From a virus: 46,518 bases of DNA. The notes below the pieces were generated by a model. The model saw only the letters and a program-made list of their open reading frames with translations. It was not told the origin of the DNA and ran no database searches. Every line of letters begins with the position of its first letter. Positions within the stretch are counted from its first letter, which is position 1. A program made the position numbers and the translations under genes. The stretch covers positions 1 through 46,518 of IMG/VR virus record IMGVR_UViG_3300010883_000061; one strand, 5' to 3'. Positions 8,709-20,200 of the stretch are shown piece after piece.

Positions 8709-11200
8709 TATAATCTAACTCCGTTAATAAAGAATGATAAAGCTTCTGGGCTCAAAGGCTGTTGTCTTGAAGCGTCAACTCCACCTCCACCTCCACCTAA
8801 GGCGCTAGAAGTAGAGAAATGAGAAATAATATATGAAGCATATATCTCGTCAAATTTTTGTTCCATCGCTACCTTTGAACATATGTTTAAATGTTTGGGT
8901 TTGTAAATTCTAATATCATCTAATGCAAACCCGTCTCCGTATTTACTACCTAAATTGGTGCCGAGAGCGCTGTTGTATCCAACGTTAAATTTATGTTGGT
9001 CTGTAATATTTGGATTCTCTCTACTCATCAAAGATGTGTCCCATCTCTGAAGATTATAGGTTTTCAATGTATTTCTTTCCACATAATCCCCTTGTTCCCT
9101 AATCCTAACGTAGGAAGACTTGTGTTTTTCGTCTATCCAGAACATTACAAGATACCATTTGAAATTGTCTATATAAACCCCCTCATTAATTACAGTTCTA
9201 TGGCGGTCATTGTCAAGAACATTCGTGTAAAAAAGAAGATTTTCTTTTATTTGCTCGCTAGTAACAGTATTCTTAAATATACCCCAATCTCCACCAACAT
9301 TTAATACAGAACTCGTAGCATTCCAACTTGTAAAGCCCTTAGTAATAATCCCTTCAACATCTGGATTATTAAGTGGAGGCGCTAAACTTGGAAGTCCTAC
9401 CTTATAAATCCAGAAAGAAATAGCAATGCCACCAGAGCTGCTGTATATATCGTCATGACTTCTTTCATAACTAGAAATACCACTAAACAAAGCGGAGGCA
9501 GGTTGTTCGACAGCTTCCCATGTTATTGGGTTTGCGGTTCCATAATTAACGGTAATTTTGCTTGCATATAATGATGTTGTTCCTGTAACGGCGTTTACAT
9601 CGAAGCTGTTTTCTGAATCTTGTGTATTATAATTAAATAGGTATCTAGCTTTAAGTTCAGAACATTCATCTTCTGGATGAATGAACATTGTTGCGGTGCC
9701 ATTTCCCGGAAAGAACCCTTTGCTCTCAACTGTAAGCCTTCTGTTATATTTAAAAGCCTTGGGGTATAAATCGCTTTGCCCAGTTATATTAAGAGTGTTT
9801 GTTGTAGAGATATTTCTGTCTGGATGCGTACCTATAAACATAGGTATAATATATTGAGTAGATTGCGAGGATAACGAGGGTCTTCCAAGGATTGACGGGC
9901 TTCCGTCCGACCATTGACCAGAAGCTCCTGGCGTAAATTGAGGATAAAATAACTGTTCTGAACCTTCCGCAAAAAGAGTTGCGGATTTAGTTGTCAGGAA
10001 GTTTGTTGTGTGTAAGCTCACTCCTATTCCAGAAGGAATAAGACCGTTTGTATACAGGTTCATGTATTCAGGAATTGGAGCAAAAGTCCAAAGAGAAAAA
10101 TTATTTGTGACTGTATCGAGGCCAGAGCCTTTTAGAAAAAGATTAAATAATCCAGATGGGGTTTGGGGGTCGTATTGATAAGCTCCGGAACTCCAATAGT
10201 CAGCCTCTCTTCGAACACCAGCTATGTCACGGCTAAGGAATCCAGATTCAAAAGCATTTCCCCCATAATCGAGTCCATGGCCTATTGCAGGGGAAGTTGA
10301 TTTTAATCTAAAATCACCCATTATTCCAGATTCTTCTGTTATTGTTGTTGTTGGATTTACAAAAACAGAGGCAGGAGTTTGACTATAAAGATTTTCCTTA
10401 TCTCCAGTGGCGCCGGGAAATAAAGAGGCCGTGCCAGAAGAAGAAACGTCGCTAGTTATTCCATTAGAATTGAAGAATGTTGCATAAGGACCAATGCTGT
10501 ATGCTATGTCAGCTCCAGTATTACCCATTGAAATAAAATTCCTTAGCGTGACATCTGAGCCGCCAAAATATCCTGTTCCCGCAATTTTAGTTCCAAAAGA
10601 TTTAAATCCAACTGTGCTGTGTCCGTATGCTGTACAGTTTATGCAGTCAACTCTTGGCTTGCCCTGCACCATGTCCTCTCCGCCAACTTCAAAGCCAATT
10701 CCGCTTGGTATTGTGGGGCTTCCTATAGACAAACAATTATAAAAAGCGTTACCGGAACTGCTTATATTGCTCAACTCAGTTTTAGCTTTAAAGCTAGGAG
10801 CTCCGCTACAAGAAGCTATACAGTTTTGAACGCGCATAAAATGAGATGTGCTCAAGTCCATATGAAAACCACGATTGCTTGTTAGTCCCTCTACAACTGA
10901 ATAATTTACTCCTATTGTATTAACTTCGCTGGTTGTTCCTACAGATATATGAGGACCTCTTCTAGGATTTCCTCCGTGCCCTTCGCCAGAAGCCGCGTAA
11001 ATTTTAGGGTATCCAGAAGAACTTGGGGTAGATGACCAACCAGAAAGCTCAAACAAGCCAAGGTTTCCGCCAGAATAACATTCAGCCCACTGCGCTGGGT
11101 CAGATTCTCCATCGGCATAGTCTTCCCACGCCTGTATTGACGTAAAATCTCCAACGCCTAAAGAGTGAGATGCTGTTCTTATTGTTTTAATATTTGGCAT
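8708..11200 (-). CDS. Beta-helix tail protein with LamG-like C-terminal domain
   Basis: The protein has 830 residues. Residues 1-90 match the opening of two other proteins in this window (501 and 453 residues): GDFTSIQAWEDYADG, then QWAECYSGGNLG, then YPKIYAASGEGHGG. Residues about 90-340 look like a right-handed parallel beta-helix with repeated N/S/G turns, ending SRDIAGVRREADYWSSGAYQ. Residues about 500-790 have the pattern of a LamG/concanavalin-like jelly roll (GIAISFWIYKVG, then FKWYLVMFWIDEKHKSSYVR, then DGFALDDIRIYK). The tail is a six-glycine run followed by PEALSFFINGVRL. AAAGGA lies 11 bases before ATG 11200. A receptor- or glycan-binding side fibre role is inferred; enzymatic activity is not shown. 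Confidence 0.65.
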   Translation of the reverse strand: MPNIKTIRTASHSLGVGDFTSIQAWEDYADGESDPAQWAECYSGGNLGLFELSGWSSTPSSSGYPKIYAASGEGHGGNPRRGPHISVGTTSEVNTIGVNYSVVEGLTSNRGFHMDLSTSHFMRVQNCIASCSGAPSFKAKTELSNISSSGNAFYNCLSIGSPTIPSGIGFEVGGEDMVQGKPRVDCINCTAYGHSTVGFKSFGTKIAGTGYFGGSDVTLRNFISMGNTGADIAYSIGPYATFFNSNGITSDVSSSGTASLFPGATGDKENLYSQTPASVFVNPTTTITEESGIMGDFRLKSTSPAIGHGLDYGGNAFESGFLSRDIAGVRREADYWSSGAYQYDPQTPSGLFNLFLKGSGLDTVTNNFSLWTFAPIPEYMNLYTNGLIPSGIGVSLHTTNFLTTKSATLFAEGSEQLFYPQFTPGASGQWSDGSPSILGRPSLSSQSTQYIIPMFIGTHPDRNISTTNTLNITGQSDLYPKAFKYNRRLTVESKGFFPGNGTATMFIHPEDECSELKARYLFNYNTQDSENSFDVNAVTGTTSLYASKITVNYGTANPITWEAVEQPASALFSGISSYERSHDDIYSSSGGIAISFWIYKVGLPSLAPPLNNPDVEGIITKGFTSWNATSSVLNVGGDWGIFKNTVTSEQIKENLLFYTNVLDNDRHRTVINEGVYIDNFKWYLVMFWIDEKHKSSYVRIREQGDYVERNTLKTYNLQRWDTSLMSRENPNITDQHKFNVGYNSALGTNLGSKYGDGFALDDIRIYKPKHLNICSKVAMEQKFDEIYASYIISHFSTSSALGGGGGGVDASRQQPLSPEALSFFINGVRL

Positions 11201-11220
11201 ACTAATTATTTTCCTTTATA

Positions 11221-14200
11221 TTAGTCGGCGCCCGAGCCGTCTGCTCCGCCCAAGTTTCCATAACCCTTGGATTCATTTTCTTTCCCTTTTTCCGAGTTTA
11301 ACTGTCCAATTACAGCAGAAGTGACTTTCTGAACTATTGAATCTTCAAGACCTTCAAGACCGTTTATTGTTACATTAATGTTGCTAAGACCTTCAACGCC
11401 AGTTACTTCATGGGTAACAGTTCCTTTGAAGGCTGACAGCGCCTCTGTCAATGCTGCTGAACTAGTTCCAAAAGAGCTGATACTTGAAGCAAAACCTTCC
11501 GGTATACTTAACTCAACTCCAACAGAAAGGGCTTCGGAGATACTTGACCTTAATGTGTCGGCTATTCCATTAAAATTCTGCATACCGTTGGTCGCACCAG
11601 GTTGCGCTACCCCCGCTTGGTTTGGCGCCCCTAGAAGACCCTGGTTTTGACCTGGAACAATAGGTTGATTAGATAGAGAACTTTGATTTATAGCGTTTGT
11701 AAAACACGAACATATATCGCTAACTAGAGGGCTAGACCCGGCAACGCCTCCATCGTTGAACCTTTGTATATACCCTCCTTCGCTAGCCTTTAAGACAGAA
11801 TCGCTGTTATTAAGCCTGTGGAGTAATGATATATTTCTTTTTGCAGCGTCTCGATTAACCACAAACTCTCCTGGTGTCAAAACAGCCGGTACGCTGTCGT
11901 GCGAGCCGTGGCCGCCAATTTTACCTCCTTGGGCAAACGCTGCGGTAGTCGGGTCCTCGATGTCGGGGTCAGGCGGTTCCTGGGGTCGTCTTCCAGGGAA
12001 TCTTTCATCAGGCTTATTATCCGCTCTAAGTTCATTTGTGTGGTCTTTAACCTTCTTTCCCTCACCGCCTCTGGCTACATCCTCAGCTACCTGAAAATCT
12101 AAAGTTGGTCCGTAAGGAGTTGGGAATGTCCCCTCGCTTGCATCTAGTCTCTCGACTCCAGCCTGAACCCAAGGAGGAGCTATTGGCAATGGACGAAGGG
12201 GTAGGCCTTCAGCGCTTCTTTCTCTGTTTTGTATTTGAATGGTTCTTCTTTTCTCAATATATCTGTTTAATTCTTTTTTCATAAATTTTTCTTGAGCGAC
12301 TTTTCTTTTTGCTGGGTCTTTAATTCTACTAAATTTGCCCGTCATAGCCCTATCTTTGTTGGCCCATTTTTTCTTTTGGCCCTCGTCTACTTTTCCATAA
12401 ATTCCACCACCCACAGAAGGACTGCTGCTTTCTTTTTTGAGTTCTTTCTGCTCGTCCTTCTTCTTTTCCCACTGTTTCCCTGCGGCAGTATTGTCATCCA
12501 ACATTTCGTCTGTGAACACTAAGCTTTGATTCCCTTGAATCTCGCTATCGGTTGAAGACGTAACTCTAACTTTCCCGTCTTTACTTCTAATCCATGTCCT
12601 TCCTCCTGCGTCGTCTTTTTTTACATCATCACTGGTTTCGTGATAATAACCATGTCTGTCGGTTTTATTTTTTCTGTCTGTTTCGTCCTGTTTTATTTGT
12701 TCTTTCTCATGGCCCTCTCTATTTTTATGTACTGTAGATACAACCGTAAAGTTTGACGCGTTTGTGTCAGAAGCCTTGTCAGCAGTATAGAAATGATAAT
12801 TTCCAGCTTCGGGATATTTCCTTCTCAGGTTTGCTATTTTTGCTTCTCTTTCTGGGTCATCAGCAGCTATTGCATCAAACTCTGCCTTGAAACTTCCGAA
12901 ATTATCTGGCTCATCTGGGCGTCTTTTGGCGGCTCCAGAAAAAGAGGGAGTGTCACCCGAAAGCTGGTCGTCAGTTACAGGCTGGCCTATAGGATTGCCC
13001 CGCTTGTTATATCTTGTATAAGTACCTGGAATTGGTTTTCCATCTGCATCTTTTCCACCAGGCGGTTTGTACACAATATACCCACCATCTTCATCTTCCC
13101 ATACTCTATCGCCAGTCTTTTTATCTGCGCCTTCATAGTCATCAAAAGCGTCATCACTACTTCTACTATCTAAAGTTGGCTTAAACTTAGAGCCAGTCTC
13201 TTTAGCCGTCTCTTTACCCTTACCTTTTCTTTTATCTCTTTCTTTTTGCTCTTTTAGTCTAGATTTTTTAGCGTTTTGTACTTTTAATGTATGCGAATCT
13301 CTCTCGTCCTTCTTTTTCTTTCTTTTTGAATCAAAATATTTTTTGGCGGCCTCTTTTTGCTCATCGGTTCCGCTTTTTAAGAGCCCTCTTTGTTCCTCGT
13401 CTCTTAGCTTCTGTTTTTGAAAAGCCTCTTCTTGGTCGTTTACTTCCTTTTGAGGACCACCAAGAGGTCCTCTTGTTGGAGGCGGACTACCACCATAGTC
13501 TTTCGGCTTCTTGCCAGGAATAATTATTCGGTTACCTCCACCAACCTCGTCTACAGTCTCCTGGCTAGCAGGGATGTATTTTCCCACGCCGTAATCTGCT
13601 GATGCGTCAAATTCTTGCAAGTCGTAGTTACCGCTGTCATTTCTAACCCATTTCGTATCTCCCCCAGAAGCAAAATAAAGAGGCGGAGTCATTTTGTTAT
13701 TTTGTATATCTGAGGAAACAATTGGACCTCCCTTTGCAGAATAAAGTGCACCAGAATTGATGGCGTGCAGAAGTCCTCTGTTCTTTTGAGCAGACTGTCT
13801 GTTAACAACAAATTCTCCAGGAGTCAGAACCGTAAGTCTTGTATCAGTTCCTTTGCTAAGATTTCCAGCGGCTTCTCCGTGACCGGCGCTAATATATCCT
13901 CCAGAAGCTTTTTCCTCAGGTGGTTCGGTGTAATTTTTGTTGAATTTGTTTTCCAGAAATTTCTTCTCGTCTTCAGTTAGCGGTTGTGTACCATGTTCTT
14001 CCGCGTCAGCATTATATTCTTCAACGGACGATTCAAAAGTTTCTCCAAGGTTTTCTGTATCAAGATAACCCAAATCCGCACTACCAACATTCGTTCTGCC
14101 TGGTTTGTGGTTTGGATGTTTTGTTTTAAAAATGTTGTCAAACACACGGTAGGACGGAGTGAGCGCCCCTTCACTCAAAAACCGACCGGCATCTTCCTCG

Positions 14201-17200
14201 GCGGCTTTTTCTTTTTCGCTCGGCTGAAGGTTTTTTTGTATTTGCTCTGGAGTGGCGTATGAAACTTCTCCGCTAGCAGACACCCAATAGTACAGCCCCG
14301 TACCCCCTCCGGAGACCAACATACCACCCAAGAGCAGTTGATTCCGCGTCCAGCCAGTGCCTGGAATTGGTTTTCCATCTTCATCTATTTCGGGACGAAA
14401 TCTTTTCTTTGGGCGTCTTCCTGTCTTTTTTCTATTGGCGGATTTTCGCGCTGCACGCGCTGCCTCATCTGGAACCTTGTTGTTATTAACGGCGGCGGTT
14501 GCAGCAGTTTCATCGACCGCATCATTCACTGCCTCAGTCCGGACATCTATTGGGTGATTCGGGTCGTTGGCCAGCTCCATTAAAGACCTATCTGTGTCTG
14601 GCATTGCCTCATCTGCTTCTGCATAACTGCTCTCTAAATCTGGCGTTTCTTTTCTCTTTCCTTTCTTCTCCATTACTACTACGTTCCCATCGGGTCTCCT
14701 TACAAGATAATAATCATCAGGATTATGAATAAAGTTACCCTTATCATCTTTTTGCTGCAAAAAGGCACTAAATCTCTTTCGCTGTTTTGTGTCAAGCTGT
14801 GATGGGCTAATTTTGCCAGGAGTCGTATCAGGAGTTGAAGTGGTAGGAGTCGTCTCGAGGTCTACGGATGCTGCAGGGGTGTCTGATGGCGTAGTTGGTA
14901 CCTCAGGCTCCTCACTTAAATCTAGTGTGTTGTCAAGAGCATCTTGTGTTTCAGTGCCTATAGTTGAACTTGACGCGTCGGGGGCCTCTGCTTTGGGTTT
15001 GGGGTCCGTGTGTTTTAAGTGACCCTTTTCAATCCAATCATCGAGGTTGTGGCTACTAAGAACTGCGTCAGTCGCTCCGTCTCCTCCCAAGCCCCCTTGG
15101 GCTTCAAATTTTGTTTCTGCCTCCAACGCTCTTCTTTTATCCCGTATCTTTTGCCATTCCCTCAAATACTTCTGTTCTCCTGGAGTAAGCTCATTCCAAA
15201 ATCCACTAAAATTATCAAATTGTTTTTTCCAGTCGGGAGCGGTATCGTCGAGATTGTCAAATTTACTGGCAAACCTATCACCAATTCCTCCAATCGTTTT
15301 AGGATTTACTAAAGGATTAGCCTCTCTATATGCCGAAGAGATGTCTAAGCCGTTCTCCGAAATAATTCTTCCTTGTCCATTAATGACGTAGCCGTTGTCG
15401 AGCGGTATATCTGGAGCATCGGCTCCGCGATGAACACCTACCATGTCTACATGACCGAAACGGTCCATTGCCCACATGGCCACACTTTTCTGTCCGGCTA
15501 GCGTTGAGTCGCTGTCTGGATTGTAGGTTTTTGACGCGTCGCCTTTGGTATTGAGTTCCTTGAACTCTTTCTCCTGGAGGTCAACTGCCTCAAACTCACC
15601 TTGTTTACTTTTCCTGGTTTTCCGCAGCATTTCCTTATGATAAATTCCCATCATATTTTCTTCGGCATCCATCCGGTTCAGCGCTTTCATGATTTCCATT
15701 TGTTCCTTCTTAGTCATATTCTCAGAACCAGAAAGCATTGCCTCTCTTTTGGATGAGGTCCATCCTTTTGTTCCCAACTCCCCTGCCTCACTCGCGTCAT
15801 TGAAAATACGAGCTAGAGCTTGGTCTGGAGTCAAGCCTGCTGCACTCAATTCATCCATGTATTTCGCAAGACCATCTTTACCACCGTAAACTCCTTCCAT
15901 ACGGAATAACATCTCCTCTGGGTCCAAATCTGAGTGTTTGAACGCTTTTGTCAATAGGCTTGTATCGCGCTTCATAAATTGCTTTCCAAATCTGGGCGAA
16001 ACAAAATTTTTGGCTTTTCCTAAGGTGCCACTACTCTTTCTGGCGGCTTTCATAAATTCCATGGCAAAACCGCCAATGCCAAGATACTGTGGTGGAACAA
16101 CACCGCCTTTTTGCATCGGAGATAAGAGGCTAGGAGCCATTAAAAGCATGTCCATATATCCCGCTGCTCCCTCAGGGTCTATTACGTTTCCAGACCTGTC
16201 GAGATACTGTTGTTTGTATTCATCAGAAAGTGTAGAGCTAGACCCCGTCTTTCGATACTCTCGTAAAACCTCCCCCGTGCTCATAGGCTCTTCATCGGAA
16301 ATTTTGCCTGTGCCTGAAACGTCAAATGGGGTTGGAAATCCCTGTGGGTTGCCCGGACCTCCCTCGAGAGTTTGATTAGTCGTTCTAACGTTCTGTTGTC
16401 CAAGACTCAGAAAGGTGCCTTTTTCTAGTTGCGGCGCACTGCCCGTCGGGGTATCCCATTTCACGCTTCCTTCAAGGGCGCCACCCTTGAAGCTATCTCC
16501 ACCGATTGCCTGGTCAAGATTAGCAAGCGCTTCACCAGGACGCATGCTCATGCTAAGTACAGCGGAGTCTGCTTGAATTTTAGCTGTATCAGCTAACATT
16601 CTATATTGCTCTGGCTTAAGATTCATGCCTTTGTCAACAAAATCCAAAAGAAAATCTGGAAGAACATCATCTCTTTTATTCCCAGAAACTTTATTGGATA
16701 GAGCTTCATATACCTTAGATTTAAACATGTAAGAAACAGCGTCTGTTGCATCAGCCCCAAACATCATCATGTCGCCAGCGGCGCCCGTATGCGGCATGTT
16801 TTCATAAATTTTCATTATGGCTTGTGCAGCGTCTGTTTTAGAAGCCTCTTTTTGAGAAAAAGCAAAATCTGCTCCGCCGTGCTTGCTTCTGTCCGCTCTC
16901 TTGCCCGGTTTACCAATGTCGTGAGCCCCTTCTATACCGGCTCCACGAGAAACATTATTGGCGTATAACATAGCCCTCTTAAAACCCCCAGAGCGAGCCT
17001 TATGATGAATTTCTTTGTCTGTTATTTCATCCGAATGTTCTTTCAGGCTTTCTGGGGTCCCAGCTAATGCCGGACCAAAATGCATAGCTTTCATATAGTC
17101 ACCAAAATCATCTCTCATGTTATAAAGCTCGTTTGGAGGAATAGGGGCTCCAGGAAGCCCCGTTCCCAGAGTCCCTTCAAGAATATCTATAGCATTCATC

Positions 17201-20200
17201 ATGTTCCGAATCTGGTCAACTCGATTCTTTTCAATCGACCTGGTCCGGGCTCCCTGCTCGTCCTCAAACGTTACATCCTCAGAATCAGGGGTAGTTGGCC
17301 CAAGCAACGAACTTGTGACCTTCTGCAGCGTCGTCCAAGCCGAAGGCGACGTAACTGATTGTGAGCCCACTTCAGGAGCTGCGTTACGAAACCTTTTTTC
17401 GTCGGGTATTTGGGCTGGGTAACGTTCTTTCGTGTATCCGGGTTTTCCGATGGCCCTCTTATACGAACTCCCAGGCCCGCCATCAGCCAAATATTCAATT
17501 AGACCGCCAGTTCCAGCGTATCTAATTCCGCTATTGATTTGTTGAAGAACGTCTGCGTTCTCTTTTGCAGATTTTGCGTTGACAACAAATTCGCCAGGAG
17601 TTAAAACTGTTAGTCTGGTATCTGTTCCCTTGGTTAATGGGCCAGCGGCAGAACCTGTGTGGTGTCCAACATTACCGCCTCGAGCCAACCCCCCCACCGG
17701 GTCGGTTGTGTTTTTATTTGCTGCATCATTCTTAGATGCGTCAACCCTATCTTTATAGTCAGCCTTCATTCTGTCGAATCTTGCTTTCATTTCTCTGAAA
17801 TGGGTCGACATGGTTTCAACGTTAGCCCTTGCTTCTGCAGCGGCTTCCGAGGCTTCTCGTGCTTGTATAACAAGTTCATCAAACGCAACTCCACCAGTTA
17901 AGTCTATGTCGCTCAAAGTGGATTCAAGTAAAGACTGGTTATCTATAAATTTCTCAAGTTGTTCTACGCTTATCCCAAGTGTATCAGCCAATGAAGTTAG
18001 CTGTTCGTTGTATTCTCTAGTGGAGTCATTAAGCTTTTCTACTAAACGTTCAGTCGCTGCAATTTGCGGTTTTACAAATTCATCATTTAAGATTCTATCC
18101 GCATCACCCGGACCAGCATCCGGACCTAGCTGATTAATTCCGGTAAAGCTATCTACTAACCTATCTACTGCCGCGAGCCACTGCGTTCGCTGGTCATCTG
18201 TCATGTCGTCGCCGCCATAAAGGTCCTTTGTTTCACCTTGGAAAAACCCCCTAAGGTCCTGCATCCTGCCTTCGTCTTTAAGGGTTTCCCTACTAAACCC
18301 TGCACCCGTCGCCCCTCGCATCATGCCCTTACCGAAAGCCAATGTGCTATCACTATCACTAAACTGGGCGGCAAGCTCATCAGTATTGGCCCGACTTTCT
18401 TTTAAGTCTCTAAGACTCTGTATGTTTGACACATTTGCTTTAAGTGTTCTGGCTTCATCTTGGTCATCAATTCCCAGGAGACCCAATCTTTTGGAAGCGT
18501 CAACTTTTTGCTGCGCCTTAATCGCGTCATCATCAAGCATAGACAAATTACCTTTGGCTCTAGCAACATTAGCTTCCTCTAAAGCCATGACAATTGCACT
18601 AGTCCCAATTTCTACAGCTTGAGCAACCATTTCTGTAGCAGTAACAAGCTGGTCTCTTACTATGTTTCTAAGCTGAACTGTAGCATCAAACGCTTTTTTA
18701 GCCAGTTCTTTTCTAGCTTTTTCAGCTTCTGCTTCAGCCTTACTCTTTTCAAGAATAGAGTCAATCAGCTTATTTCTTTCGGCGGGGTCAGCTACTCCAG
18801 CTCTGGCAAACATTTGTGTTAGCTGGCCCCTCATTGCTCCTTCATAAATTTCTTTTGGGGTCTTTCCTCCAAGCATAGACATGGACTCATCGCCAGCTCC
18901 AGAGTTAATGAGGCCCTTTAATTGTTGTAGAGTCTGGCCTCTTACATCTTCACTCATTTGCTGTGGAAGCATTCCTTGAGATAAAGCCATCATTCCAACA
19001 ATGCCTTGAACAAATCTCTTCTGGTCGTCTTTGCCTCCAAACACAACACTTTCTGCCTGAGATAGTTTGTATTGTCTCGCTGAACGAGCTCTGGCCAACT
19101 CCTGCTCAACCATGGCCAAGGCTTCTGAAGCGTTTGCTGCAGATTCCAAACCAGCTCTGAGGCGAGCAGCCTTGTCATTTAAGTTCGCTAGCTGGTCTTG
19201 ATTCTTTAAAAGCTCTTCAGAATTAGCAGCGGAGGCATCTATTTCTTTTCTTTTAGCGTCTATTAAAGCGTTTGTTTCCCTAAGCTCTTTAGCCATTTGA
19301 GCAGGGTCTCCGGCAAAACGAGACATATCGACATCGGTCCCTGCCCCTAAAGCAACTCTTTGACCTCTGTTGTAAGAACCTCTAGCGCTTCCTAAAGAAG
19401 GAGGAGTGGCTCCCCAGAATCCTCTCGTCTCCCTGTCCTCTTTGCGGAATTTAAATGTCCTTGTCCTGGCCTGCTCCATGTTCGCGTTTCTTCTAACAAG
19501 CTCTTCTCTTATCTGGGTTCTAGCTTGAAGCATTCTTCCAAGCTTATCTTGCGTTTGTATAATGGTTTCTCCAACCTTTTCAAGAGCCTCAACCAAAGCT
19601 TTTTGACCTTTTGACAGTAAGTCTTGAACAAAAGCTACGGGGTCGTCTTTTATTTTTCCTATAACTTTTCCTTCGCCTCCCTCTTTTTCTTGGCTAACAA
19701 AAGCCTGAACGCCAGCAACAATACCAGACGCAAGAGAGCTTGAACCAAAACGGTCGTTCATAAGTCTTTTAAGTTCAATAACAAGCTGATTTCCAGAAGC
19801 GGCGGATGCTTTAACCGCTTGCGATAGAACCTCTGGAAGTTCTTTGGTTATGTTCAGTAAAGCTGAAGCCTCTTCTCTGATGCCATCATTTGGAGATAGC
19901 TTTTTGAGTGTTGACGCTAAAAGGTCTGGGTCAACATTTTCTCCTTGCATAGCTCTAGTTAATACCCCTGACTTCATCGAAGGTCCGCCAAATCTTGTTT
20001 CAACTCTTCCTCCTAAAGCGATGGCTAAAGTCGCAGCCATTTCGTGCTCAAACTCACCAATAGCATCTGTTGCCCTAGAAATTGCATCAATGAAAGTTTG
20101 AATTTCTGAAGTCCATTGTCGAGAAGCTCTTTCAGATTCCAAACTCTCTTCTTGGGCCTTTCTTAGCTTCGCAGCCATGATAGCGGATTTTTCAAATTCT

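Noticed and set aside
15385-15465. Possible ADP-ribosyltransferase trace (VGVHRGADAPD) in the tape measure
   Set aside because: Only one short motif; the Ser-x-Ser and Glu motifs could not be placed.
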